Assembly (NCBI GenBank): GCA_965214965.1
Contig: OZ244030.1
Coordinates: 434,001-498,000 of the forward strand
DNA: 64,000 nucleotides
Reading direction: 5' to 3'
From: CBDATW01 sp965214965
Lineage (GTDB): Bacteria > Bacillota_I > Bacilli_A > CBDATW01
In this document: piece by piece, positions 30,419 through 39,765 of the stretch
How the letters are laid out: every line of letters begins with the position of its first letter
Numbering within the stretch: position 1 is the stretch's first letter
Translations under genes and position numbers: made by a program
The notes under the pieces: generated by a model
Told to the model about the DNA's origin: nothing
The model's database searches: none
The model's input: only the letters and a program-made list of their open reading frames with translations

Positions 30419-31075
30419 TTTAAATAGTAATGAAATTAATTTATAAAATTTAATTTTATCTTCTTTATCTAATTCTACTTTGTCATCATTTGATATTCTT
30501 TGTATTTATGAAATTATAATGTTTTTTTCATCAAAACCCTAAGTAAGTGCGCAAATTTGATTAAGTTGCACTAAAATAAGAAAACCTGATTTAGTTGTTT
30601 CTGCCTCATCTATTTCTATTTATTTTTTGAGAGCAGCTTCATATATTTATTATTCTGTCAAACCTTTTATTTCCAAAACTAATTTTCTAGAAAAATAAAT
30701 AGAAACAGAGCCTTGAGTATCAATTTTAGTATATGACTTATTAAAAGCAAATTTGATTTAAAGTGAGGTGCGATTTATATTATCTGTAGAAGCCGCTATA
30801 TGTAATAACTTTTGAGAAATAAAACCTTCATATAAAAAGTTTTTAAAATACATATTTTCATTTGGCGCGGTTTTTAATAATTCTCTTAATAATATATTTT
30901 GTAAGATTAGGCTCTTTTGGCAAATTTAATAACTTAGCGAAATCAGAATTTAATTCTGGATTAGGATTATTTCTAACTGATTTATAAATTAATTTACTAT
31001 ATTTAAAATAAACCTTTGATTTTGCTGAGCTGGTTTTAGATTTTTTATAACACTAACTTCTGATGCTCTACCCAT
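30419..31075 (-). pseudogene. Decayed gene upstream of the YqaJ-like nuclease
   Basis: An ATG at 31073-31075, right after the 31076-31690 stop, opens MGRASEVSVIKNLKPAQQ, but the coding signal then passes through at least three frames and is broken by several TAA/TAG codons. Readable pieces include SKVYFKYSKLIYKSVRNN, NMYFKNFLYEGFISQKLL and KIDTQGSVSIYFSRKLVL. Its position beside a YqaJ-like nuclease suggests a lost partner, for example a RecT-like annealing protein, but no RecT motif is certain. It may be a recent pseudogene, since the fragments remain collinear. Confidence 0.55.
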
Positions 31076-31690
31076 TTAATCTTCTCCTTTTAATTTTTTT
31101 ATAAACATTAATAATTTTGAATTATTACGTGAAAGAAGGAATATGCCTGGTTTCTTATTTTTTTGATCTTTTATTAAAATAAATTTAATCGCGTTTGTGA
31201 ATATATAGTGATTAAAATAATATGAGTTTTTGTTCTTGCCAAATACCAAGATTAATCTTTTGTTTGTTAGAACTAAGTATTTATATTTTTTGTAATCTAA
31301 GTTTTTGATGTGTGGAACATCAAAAAAAACTCCATTACTTAATTTTAAATAAGCTTCTTCGTCTTTCAAAAGTTTAAAATCAGTAAAATCTATTGGTCTT
31401 AATCTAGAATTAAATTCTTTAGATTCTTGCAAATGTTTCTTAATTAATTTATTTGATTCTATGTTAAAACTCAACTTAAATTCTCTTGCTACTTTTTTCA
31501 GTTGTTTGTTTTCTTCAATAGTTCTTGGCGCTTTTGCTACTAGTTTTGCAAAAATTTTTTTCTTATGTTTCAAAACATCTGCTTTAGAAAAAGAAGAGGT
31601 TAGTTCACTAATTTTTGATCTAGTTAAAGTTTTGGCATTTAAAGTGTTTATAATAACTTGTAATTTTATTTTATTTAAAATGTATGACAT
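31076..31690 (-). CDS. Unknown 204-residue protein, possible bacterial PH-like domain
   Basis: I do not recognise the family. The N-terminal 90 residues are helical and very lysine-rich; the C-terminal half is beta-rich, and YKYLVLTNKRLILVFGK resembles the strand typical of bacterial pleckstrin-homology (YdbT/SHOCT-type) domains. No membrane segment is visible. It has its own promoter (TATAAT 31709-31714) and AAGG before the ATG. It is followed directly by the decayed gene and the YqaJ-like nuclease, so the three may once have been one operon. Confidence 0.55.
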   Translation of the reverse strand: MSYILNKIKLQVIINTLNAKTLTRSKISELTSSFSKADVLKHKKKIFAKLVAKAPRTIEENKQLKKVAREFKLSFNIESNKLIKKHLQESKEFNSRLRPIDFTDFKLLKDEEAYLKLSNGVFFDVPHIKNLDYKKYKYLVLTNKRLILVFGKNKNSYYFNHYIFTNAIKFILIKDQKNKKPGIFLLSRNNSKLLMFIKKLKGED

Positions 31691-31738
31691 GATTTTTACC
31701 TTGGAAATATTATATCATTTATTGTACAAAAATAAAAA

Positions 31739-31755
31739 ACACCCAAGATGGGTGT
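31739..31755 (-). terminator. Terminator after the Asn-Glu-Phe tRNA cluster
   Basis: ACACCC-ATCTT-GGGTGT followed by TTTTTT on the minus strand, 13 bases after tRNA-Phe. Confidence 0.85.
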
Positions 31756-31768
31756 ATATATTGCAAAA

Positions 31769-31844
31769 TGGTGGTCTTAGCCGGACTTGAACCAGCGACA
31801 CCTTGAGCTTCAATCAAGTGCTCTACCAACTGAGCTATAAGACC
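31769..31844 (-). tRNA. tRNA-Phe (GAA)
   Basis: 76 bases with encoded CCA. The acceptor GGTCTTA pairs with TAAGACC; the anticodon loop is TTGAAGC within CTTGA/TCAAG. Third in an Asn-Glu-Phe operon on the minus strand, one base from tRNA-Glu. Confidence 0.95.
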
Positions 31845-31845
31845 G

Positions 31846-31921
31846 TGGTGACCCGGACGGGGCTCGAACCCGCGAATGCCAGCGTGAAAGGCTGGTGTGT
31901 TAACCATTTCACCACCGGGCC
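31846..31921 (-). tRNA. tRNA-Glu (TTC)
   Basis: 76 bases with encoded CCA. The anticodon loop is CTTTCAC between CCAGC and GCTGG, giving UUC. The acceptor GGCCCGG pairs with CCGGGTC with one G-U. Middle gene of the cluster. Confidence 0.95.
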
Positions 31922-31926
31922 ATTAA

Positions 31927-32003
31927 TGGCGGCCGTTACAGGACTCGAACCTGTGACCTTCCGATTAACAGTCGACTGCTCTAACCAACTGAGCTAAACG
32001 GCC
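31927..32003 (-). tRNA. tRNA-Asn (GTT)
   Basis: 77 bases with encoded CCA. The anticodon loop is CTGTTAA, giving GUU. The acceptor GGCCGTT pairs with AACGGCC and the discriminator is G. First gene of the cluster. Confidence 0.95.
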
Positions 32004-32020
32004 ATACCAATTGCTATAAT

Positions 32021-32049
32021 ATTATACAAGTTTTTAAAATATATTGCAA
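32021..32049 (-). promoter_or_regulatory. Promoter of the Asn-Glu-Phe tRNA operon
   Basis: The minus strand has TTGCAA (32044-32049), a 17-base spacer and TATAAT (32021-32026), one of the few full -35/-10 promoters in the window. Confidence 0.75.
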
Positions 32050-32057
32050 TAAAAAAC

Positions 32058-32072
32058 TACTCGACGAGTAGC
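32058..32072 (-). terminator. Terminator after the Na/Pi cotransporter gene
   Basis: CTACTCG-T-CGAGTAG with flanking A/T runs ends the 32091-33956 gene on the minus strand. Confidence 0.85.
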
Positions 32073-32090
32073 TTTTATTTTTTAAAATAA

Positions 32091-33956
32091 TTAGTCTGCC
32101 ATTTCAACTAGTTTATTAATAAGTTTGTTGTCTGCTGATTTGGCTGCGTGTTCTGGCACTAAGTAATCTGCAGCTAATTTAACATGATCTGCAAGTCTAT
32201 TAACACTTGTCATAATTTCAGGTAGATATGTTAGGTCTGCAGTTGTTGCTTTACCTGATTTCATTCTAGATATTTGTAGTTTTTTGTACTTAGTTATAAT
32301 TCTGTCCATTTCCATTTCATCAGTTGCTAATTCATTGTAAAGTGATTTTTTGAAACCTTTTTCAAGAATTGTAATTAGATCTTCTGTAATCTTAATAACT
32401 AGTCTGAATGTTACTTTCATTTCTTTATATGCTGATTCAGAAAGTGACCTTTTTCTAGATTTCATATCAATAGCCATTTCTTTTAATTGTTTATTGATTT
32501 GTGAAATACTGATTATGTCTCTTGAGAGTAATGTATAGTTTGTAATAACTTTTTGATCTTCAGTGTTTGTTTGTCCTTCTGATATATCATCTAAGTAAGC
32601 TAAAATATCTGATGTGTATTGCTCTATTGCTAAAGTAAATTCTTCTGCTTCATTAACAACTTTTTTATCAAATGTTTTAAATAATGAGTAAACTGTATTA
32701 GTCTGTGAATTAGTTAATTTAATAACTGAAGTTAAAGCGTTTTTAGCTGATACAAGAGCTAATGCAGGTGATGTTTCTGCTATATCGTAATTTAGTTTTA
32801 TTAACTTGTTAGCATCTGAAGATGTATTCTTGCTTTTTATAATTTTTGAAATTACTTTCTCTGAAATTGGAATTAGTGGCAAGAATATAATAGCCATAAT
32901 TCCGTTAAATGTTACGTGAGTAATTGGGATTAAAGCTGACGATCATTGATCTCCACCAACTGATTTGAATACCATGGTAGAAAACGGAACAATCAAAATA
33001 GTAAATGCAAGTGCTCCAAATATGTTAAAGAAAGAGTGGAATACTGCAGTTCTTTTTGCATAAATTGATGATCCAAATGCTGCTAGGATGGCTGTGATTG
33101 TTGTACCAATGTTTGCTCCTAGAACCATAGGGATTGCTGCTGCACCTGGAATAACTTTTTCCATGTGTAGTGATTGCACTATACCAACAAATGCTGATGA
33201 TGATTGCACAAGCATTGTTAGTAATGTACCTAGACCTAGACCTAGGAATGAGTTACCTGCACCAATATCTTGGACAGCAGTTTTAAATCATGCTTCTTTA
33301 GCTAGAGGCTTAACTGCTCCTCCCATGTATTTCATACCTAGGAATAATATCCCGAATGCTAAAATTGTTTGTGCGATGTGTCTTCTATGTTTTTTGTTTG
33401 TAAACATATATCAAATACCACCAATGGCGATAATCATTCAAAGATAGTATTTGATTTTTAATCCAATAAGGACTGATGTAATTGTTGTACCTATGTTGGC
33501 ACCTATTGTAACAGCGATTGATTGTCTAAATGTCATTAGACCTGCTGATACCAAAGCGACAACAAGAGCAGTAGTTCCTGAAGAGGATTGTAAAATACCT
33601 GTTATTACAAGCCCTAGTAGAAACCCTTTCATTGCGTTGTCTGTAAATTTAGTAATGTATTTTCTGATTTTCTTACCCGCTGTAAGCTGTAGACCTTCTC
33701 CCATAAATTTAATACCAAATAGGAATAGTCCTAAACCTCCAATGAATTCGAATAGTTTAGTTACAGTAAAGTATTCTGATCCAAATAATTTTAGATCAAG
33801 AACACCTTTGATAGCCGATTGGAAACTCTTTGCAGCGTTTGCAAGTGCTGAGGGTTCGCCGCTCACTTTAGAAGTGTTGATAAATAACACGACTGCTGCG
33901 ATCGCGAACATTCCGATAATTAGTTGTATATTATCGGAAATTCTAGTTTTTTTCAT
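32091..33956 (-). CDS. Na/phosphate cotransporter with PhoU-like C-terminal domain
   Basis: Imports phosphate with sodium (PNaS/NptA family). The 621-residue protein has two inverted Na/Pi repeats, each with QSSS (TGILQSSSGTTALV and LVQSSSAFVGI) and GANIGTTIT (about 145-160 and 270-290), within some eight to ten TM helices. Residues from about 360 on form a helical PhoU-like cytoplasmic domain. The N-terminus carries one signal-like TM. Several Trp are UGA. It is alone between a terminator and a promoter marked by a dyad (33977-34010). Confidence 0.93.
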
Positions 33957-33976
33957 TAAGTTCTCCTGTTAAAAAT

Positions 33977-34000
33977 TTGGTGAAGTATTACTATCACCAA
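33977..34000 (-). promoter_or_regulatory. Dyad at the Na/Pi cotransporter transcription start
   Basis: TTGGTGA and TCACCAA, separated by ten bases, lie four bases downstream of a TATAAT (34005-34010) and about 20 bases before the AGGAG of the gene. The position suits either a repressor operator or a 5' stem in the leader; a repressor is not identified. Confidence 0.5.
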
Positions 34001-34041
34001 TATTATTATATTTTAAAAATATAATAAATGGGGGAAAATAT

Positions 34042-34072
34042 AAAAGTTTTTTGCATTATGCAAAAAACTTTT
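34042..34072 (-). terminator. Long hairpin between the MATE and Na/Pi genes
   Basis: A perfect 14-bp stem (AAAAGTTTTTTGCA and its complement) with a 3-base loop, 38 bases after the MATE stop. It should end MATE transcription on the minus strand. Confidence 0.7.
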
Positions 34073-34109
34073 AAAAATAAAATCATTATAAATGGGTGGT
34101 AATTAATTT

Positions 34110-35480
34110 TTATTTAATCAGTGATCTTAATCATTTGTAATTTTTAAAATGATAATATGCATGGTATAGTTTTATTATATTAGTTAATTCTACGCATATA
34201 AATATACCTATGATACTTAATGTTGTGAAGTTTTTTATTGATAACATAACCGGCAACATTATCAATCATGCAGAAACTAAATCTATTTGCATTGTTTCTT
34301 TTGTAAGCCCCGATGTTCTAATAATAAAGAAGAATGCTCCTGTCATTAATCTTATAGGATAAGACAATGCCATGATAGCAATAATTTTAAAAGCAATATT
34401 TTTAGAAGTTGTGGAAACATTGTAAATAGACAGCATAGGGAAAGAAATCAAAAAAATCAATACACCTATTGCAATAGATAGAAAGAAAGTGGTCCCAATC
34501 AATTTTAGTGCTCTTTCTTCGGCGTGGTCCAAATTATTTCTACCTAATTTTTTACCAACTAAGTATACAGTTCCTCCTCAAAGTCCTGCTCATACAACTC
34601 CTGCAAATGTCTCTACATTTCCTAATATGGTAATTGCTGCAAAAGAAACTGTACCATATGATGCAAAAATTTGTGTTTTTATAACCATTGCTAATGATCA
34701 TAATAATTCTGTAATAAAAACAGGAACTGTTTTTCTAATAACTTTTTTATAAATTTCTTTATCAAAATAAAAAATTATTTTGTAAATTCTATTTTTTACA
34801 AATGATGTGTCAATTAAAAAGTTTCAAGTTAAGAAGGATGCAATTTTAGAAATAACAGTACCGTATGCAGCGCCGACCAATCCTAAAGCAGGGATAGGCC
34901 CTAATCCAAAAATTAAAACAAAGTTAACTAAAATGTTAACTACAACTGAGGCCGAGGACGCATACAAACCTTTTTTGGCTAATCCTAGTTCTTGAAAAGT
35001 TGTAGAATAACCAAAATTTTGTGATTTAAATAAAACTGATATAACAAAAATTTTATAATATGATATTGCCAATTTAATTGCTAATTGATTTTCTGGTATA
35101 TCTTTAATGAATGCTTTTACCATTTGTGGGGCAAATATTCAGATTATTGCTATAGTTATAATAGAATAGAGTAAAAGTAATAATTGTTTTATTCCAGCTG
35201 CTTTTTTCAAATTTTCTTTTTGGTTTGAACCATTAAATTGTGTTATGTATATTCCACAACCAGTTGTTGAACCATACATGGCGAACATAAAAAAGAAATG
35301 TATTGCATTAACTGCCCCAATTGCAACTACTTGTTCTTGGCCTAACTTACCAACCATAAGGTTGTCGATAACAATTGCTGAGTTAATTAAAATTTGTTGA
35401 GCCACAATGGGTGTAACAATTTTAAAATATCTTTTCAAAAATAATTTATCTGGGATAAAGTTTTTTAATTTATATATCAT
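34110..35480 (-). CDS. MATE family efflux transporter
   Basis: A 456-residue membrane protein with about 12 predicted helices, typical of multidrug and toxin extrusion carriers that export compounds with Na or H. Family features include the N-terminal IVAQQILINSAIVIDNLMVGKLG and the GLGPIPALGLVGAAYGTVIS motif, with internal symmetry of the two six-helix halves. Trp residues across the middle are UGA. The start lies only nine bases after TATAAT (35490-35495), so the mRNA is nearly leaderless. Substrate cannot be predicted. Confidence 0.92.
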
Positions 35481-35489
35481 TGCTATTAA

Positions 35490-35495
35490 ATTATA
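35490..35495 (-). promoter_or_regulatory. MATE promoter -10 box
   Basis: TATAAT directly downstream of the tRNA-operon terminator (35501-35518) and nine bases from the MATE ATG, with no room for a ribosome binding site in the leader. Confidence 0.6.
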
Positions 35496-35500
35496 ACAAA

Positions 35501-35518
35501 AAAAGCCTACAGGCTTTT
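35501..35518 (-). terminator. Terminator after the Ile-Ala tRNA operon
   Basis: AAAAGCCTGTAGGCTTTT (minus strand), a stem with flanking T run, 13 bases after tRNA-Ala and overlapping the MATE promoter region. Confidence 0.8.
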
Positions 35519-35530
35519 AATAAATTTCAA

Positions 35531-35606
35531 TGGTGGACTCGACAGGAATCGAACCTGCGACCTCCTGCGTGCAAGGCAGGCGCTCTACCAATTGAGCTAC
35601 GAGCCC
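35531..35606 (-). tRNA. tRNA-Ala (TGC)
   Basis: 76 bases with encoded CCA. The anticodon loop is CTTGCAC between CCTGC and GCAGG. The acceptor has one G-U pair (G3-U70), the alanine identity determinant. Second in an Ile-Ala operon. Confidence 0.96.
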
Positions 35607-35607
35607 A

Positions 35608-35683
<76 letters not shown>

Positions 35684-35750
35684 TACTTCATAGGCTAAAT
35701 TATTATATCAAAATATTAGAAAAATTTGTTGATAATTTTCTTTACAAATA

Positions 35751-35773
35751 AAAACTACGTTTCGCGTAGTTTT
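35751..35773 (-). terminator. Terminator after the ABC exporter operon
   Basis: AAAACTACG-CGAAA-CGTAGTTTT followed by T on the minus strand, 14 bases after the permease stop. Confidence 0.85.
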
Positions 35774-35786
35774 TATTTTTTTTGAT

Positions 35787-36773
35787 TTAAACAATATCTT
35801 TTTTATTGAAGTAAACAAACCCAAATAATAGAAATGCAGTTGTAATAAATGTGTACATTAAATAAAGTGTTTTAGTTGGTATTCAGTTTTTTAATGCTTG
35901 AACTTTATATTTTTGTACTAAAATCTCTTCTCCAAGTTTATTTTTTTCTTTGACATTATAATTAGTAAATAAAACTTCTTTATTTATGCCGGATGAAGCC
36001 AGCGAGGTTAGATTATATTTAGATAATGTTTTTTGTATGTTTTCAGAAAATATTTGATCAGCATGTTGAGAGTAGTTTAGATATTTAAATTTTGAATAAA
36101 TAGTTTGACCTCTATTTACTTTATCATAAGTTTCTTCCTCTACAACTTCACCAATAGCATTTTGGAGGTCAGTATTTTTAATAACTATACCGTTAATTAA
36201 GTGTGGTCCTACAAAACTGAAGAAACCAATCCCTGTACCTAAACCGATAATAAGTGATGATTTTATTTTTAATGATAATATAACTAATATAATTGATAAT
36301 ATTGTTGATAATACAAATGGAATTGTAAACATAGTAACAACAGATTCCAAGAAGAAGTCTGAAGTCATTCTTGTTGGGTTTCCTCTTAATGTAAATCATC
36401 ATAAAAGGCATAACATAGAGAAGATGAATGTTGCATTAACTATGAATAAAGCAAAAAATTTTGAAATAATAATTCTTGCACGACTAATTGGTTTTGAAAT
36501 AGTAGTCAAAAATGTCCCATCCTCTAATTCATCCGCAATAAATCCTGCGGATTTAGCCGCAACAAATGGTGGTAAGATGAATCACAAAAAGAATAGTTTG
36601 AAACCTGAGACAGGACCCGAAAACAACCTTGATATCACTTCTGTTTTTCATATCATATATTGCCATGAAGATGATGAGATTAACCAAAATATAAGTGCCA
36701 CAACTAGTATAAATAAAATTGTTGATAATGTTAATAGTAATTTTTTATATGTGTATTTAAAAAGTGCAAACAT
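35787..36773 (-). CDS. ABC-2 type transporter permease
   Basis: Membrane part of an ABC exporter. The 328-residue protein has six hydrophobic segments: one near the N-terminus, four in the first half (ABC-2 core with GFIADELEDGTFLTTISKPISR, the family's coupling segment) and one at the C-terminus, after a large loop of about 110 residues between helices five and six that should lie outside. Many Trp are UGA. Its ATG overlaps the ATPase stop by one base (TAATG), so the two are translationally coupled. The cargo is unknown. Confidence 0.85.
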
Positions 36774-37807
36774 TATTTTTTACCTCCATTTTTAATTTTA
36801 TAATTTAAATCTGTTTTTGGTTTTTTATTGAATAATTTGCTAAAAAACGAAGTTTTTACTTTAGGATCATTAATCCCTGATTCCCTACCGTGTTCTAAAA
36901 CTAATTTATCATATGCATAGCTTAAGTTTGATTTTAAGAATCCGATTTGATTAATTTCAGTTTTATCACTAATTATTTTTTTAGCTAATATTTTGGCTTC
37001 GGAGTGAGTTTTTGTTTTTTTCACTCAACCAGATGTTGTTTCCTCTAAACCATATTTTTTAACCGGATTGTTTTCTGTGTAAATATCCCCAAGAAAACTA
37101 ATAAATATCCCAGATTCCTTAGAAAGGTCATTAACAGTTCCTGAGAATCTTATTTCTCCTTGAGAAATAAATGTTACTTCATCAACAATATCTTGTAACT
37201 CTGTAAGGATATGTGATGAAAGCAATATTGAACAACCTTTCTTTTTAATATCTTTAAACATTTGAAACATTTCTTTTCTTGCTGTAGGGTCTAAGCTTGC
37301 CGCTGGTTCATCAAGAACTAATAGGTGGGGGTCAAGCATTAGTGCCTGGGCAACTAAAATTTTCTTTTTCATACCTGAAGAAAATGCAATTGGTTTTCTA
37401 TTCTTGTGTTTTTCCATCCCTAATTCTTTTAATATACTTGCAGCCTTTTCACGAGCTAATTTTGGTTTAAAGCCAGAAAGTTCTGCCATTGTTACTAAAT
37501 ATTCCATGCAAGTCATTGTTGCTGGGAAAGAAGCTCTTTCTGGTATATAACCTATTTTAGACTTGGCTTTTGGTGTTCCGGCTTTGTATCCTTCGACAAT
37601 TATTTTCCCAAAAGATTTTGAGTATGCACCAATGATTGCTTTTATAGTAGTTGTTTTACCAGCTCCATTAGGACCGATAAAGCCATGTATTTTCCCTCTT
37701 GTAACTGAAAATGATACATTTCTTACAGCAACAAACTTACCAAATTTTTTGGTATAATTTTCAATATATAGAGGGTATTTTTTACTTATTTCAATATTTT
37801 TTTTCAT
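36773..37807 (-). CDS. ABC transporter ATP-binding protein with C-terminal tail
   Basis: ATPase of the exporter with the downstream permease. Walker A is GPNGAGKT at 45-52, the signature is FSSGMKKKI at 142-150 (a variant of LSGGQ, as seen in ABC-2 exporters), Walker B LLVLDEP at 162-168, and the switch histidine in LLSSHIL. The ATPase part ends near residue 240; a UGA at 37025-37027 is read as Trp and continues into a tail of about 85 lysine-rich residues, giving 344 in all. GGAGG for the permease lies in its last codons. It follows the secreted-protein gene by 13 bases. Confidence 0.9.
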
Positions 37808-37820
37808 AATTAATCCTACT

Positions 37821-38759
37821 TTATTTATTTATTACTCTCTTAATTGTAAAGTAAAAATATGGTCCTAAAATTAACAGAAGTGGTAATAATAGTAAATGGA
37901 TTGGGAATGTCGGTTTTTCTTCTTTAATGTTAATAGCTACTTTCAAGTTATATCCTCTAGCTAGGTACCCAAATTTTTCTGAACCTTGGTTAGTTTTTAC
38001 AATATCAAAGTCATCAGAAGCAATTCTGTGTTCATCAGTAAATGCTAATTGAAGATTTGTAAGAAATTGTGAATAATTTTTAGAATATGTTTCTTCTTCG
38101 TCTTTTGTTAAACCAGGTTTTTTAAATAAATCATATAGTTTCATAGCATCATTTTCGCCTTTGTGGTATGAAATACTACCAGACTCTCTTGAGATAAATA
38201 CATTTTTAATATCAGCAAAAATAATTTGTGTAAATCCAGGTTGTAAATTAATATTCATTTCTTTGACTGCAGAAACTGGATCAAAAATAAATGATGGTGT
38301 GTCTTGTGTTAAAAGTTGCTCCCTACTTCTATACTTAAATACATTAGAACTTTTTCTTGTTATAAGTTTTTTAGTTTTTGCATTTAAATATTTAAATTCT
38401 ATTTTATCTATCATTAATGACCTTGCGTCGATAAATAAATTGTCTTTTTTGATTTTTTCAAATGGTGTTGTACCATCAAATAAACCCGAAGACTTTGCTT
38501 GTTCATAAATCATTTTATATAGTAAATCATAATTAATTTTATACTCGATTGAATTTGTTTTAGTATCTCAAGTTTTTTTGTTAATAGTAATAAGTGGTGT
38601 TTTGTAAGGCTTGCTACCTGCCTCATAAAATGTTGTTTCAAGCAATTCTTCATCTGTTGCTCTATTGAAAACAATGTTGTCTTGTGACTTGGCAACATTT
38701 GCAAAATTATTAAATGTTGCAATATTAAAAATTGTTGTTAATGCTAATAGTAGTTTCAT
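37821..38759 (-). CDS. Bitopic surface protein of the ABC exporter operon
   Basis: I do not recognise the family. The 312-residue protein starts with a signal-like segment (MKLLLALTTIFNIATF) and ends with one strong TM helix (FPIHLLLLPLLLILGPYFYF) and a short basic tail, so the middle 260 residues should face outside. ATG 38757-38759 is chosen because GAGGAG lies just upstream; an upstream GTG codon in the same frame overlaps that box. It is the first gene of the unit with the ABC-2 ATPase and permease and may be a partner of the exporter. Confidence 0.7.
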
Positions 38760-38777
38760 TTTTCTCCTCACTAATTA

Positions 38778-38783
38778 ATTATA
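38778..38783 (-). promoter_or_regulatory. Promoter of the ABC exporter operon
   Basis: Extended -10 TGTATAAT 18 bases before the ATG of the first gene, right after the rpsI terminator. Confidence 0.6.
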
Positions 38784-38807
38784 CATACAAAAATGGTTAT
38801 TTCAAAA

Positions 38808-38844
38808 AAAAGATAAAAACATTTTTATACTGTTTTTATCTTTT
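38808..38844 (-). terminator. Terminator overlapping the end of rpsI
   Basis: A 14-bp stem (AAAAGATAAAAACA and complement, loop of nine) spans the stop codon and last codons of rpsI and is followed by T on the minus strand. Confidence 0.75.
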
Positions 38845-39225
38845 TGAAAATTGAGGTGATTTTCTTGATTTTTTGAAACCGTATTTTTTTCTTTCAACTT
38901 TTCTTGCATCACGAGTAGTAAGTTTTAGTTCTTTTAGGACTGGTTTTCAATCTGCATTAACTTCGATTAAGGCTCTTGTGATACCTAATCTTATAGCTCC
39001 TGCTTGGCCATTGAATCCTCCACCTTTAACATTAACAGCAATATCAAATTTTCCTTTTTGTTCTGTTGCTACTAATGGTTGTTCTAGATCTTGAACAAGT
39101 GTTGCATAAGGCATGTATTCATTAACGTCTTGACCGTTAACAATAATTAAACCTTCCCCAGGTTTTAATGTTACTCTAGCAACTGAAGTTTTTCTTCTCC
39201 CTACTGCTTGGTATTGTACTGACAT
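38836..39225 (-). CDS. rpsI: 30S ribosomal protein S9
   Basis: S9 contacts P-site tRNA through its C-terminal tail. The 129-residue protein starts VQYQAVGRRKTSVARV, has GGGFNGQAGAIRLGITRAL and ends in KSPQFSKR, the usual SKR end. One Trp is UGA (39-kb strand at 38947). It follows rplM by 13 bases and its last codons form one arm of the terminator. Confidence 0.97.
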
Positions 39226-39238
39226 AGATCCAATCTCC

Positions 39239-39670
39239 TTATAGTTCTATTTTTTCTGGTTTTTGAGCTTCCATGTTATGCTCTTCTCCAGCAAATACAA
39301 ATAGTTTTTTAAATTGTTTTCTACCTAGTGTGTTGTGTTGCATCATTCCTTTAATAGCTTTTTCAACCATTTCTACTGGGTATTTTTCAATCATAACTTC
39401 TGCACTTCTTGTTCTAAGACCACCTTTTCAACCTGAGTGTGTGTGATACATTTTGTTTTTTAGCTTATTCCCAGTTAATTTAACTTTTGCAGCATTTACA
39501 ACAATTACATAATCTCCACAGTCAACGTTAGGTGTTCAGTCTACTTTTCCTTTTCCTCTTAGTAAATCAGCAATCTTTGTTGAAGCTCTACCTAGAGTTT
39601 TGCCCTCAAGATCAATCATGAATCATTTTCTTTGAAAATCTTTTTCTTTCGCTCATGTTGTTTGTTTCAT
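39239..39670 (-). CDS. rplM: 50S ribosomal protein L13
   Basis: L13 is an early-assembly 50S protein. The 143-residue protein has MIDLEGKTLGRASTKIADLLRGK and GDYVIVVNAAKVKLTGNK, with MQHNTLGRKQFKKLFVF near the end. About five Trp are UGA, which hides it from standard gene calling. GGAGG lies upstream of the ATG, behind a leader with a hairpin. First in the rplM-rpsI operon. Confidence 0.97.
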
Positions 39671-39739
39671 TTTTTGAGTACCTCCTAAATGTTTGTAACT
39701 AATACCGGGTTACATCCATATTTGGACTTTTAAATTATA
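39671..39739 (-). promoter_or_regulatory. rplM leader, possible L13 autoregulatory RNA, and promoter
   Basis: TATAAT at 39734-39739 gives a leader of about 57 bases. It contains a hairpin GTAAC-CCGGTATTA-GTTAC just before the GGAGG site. L13 leaders that bind L13 are known in Firmicutes; this small structured leader could be one. Confidence 0.5.
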
Positions 39740-39765
39740 TCATACATCAATTTGTAAATACAGCA

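Noticed and set aside
36773..37024. A separate 83-residue gene between the ABC ATPase and permease
   Set aside because: Its frame is continuous with the ATPase through a UGA Trp codon at 37025; there is no SD for a separate start.
38568..38771. GTG start for the surface protein of the ABC operon
   Set aside because: The GTG overlaps the GAGGAG box that serves the ATG at 38759.
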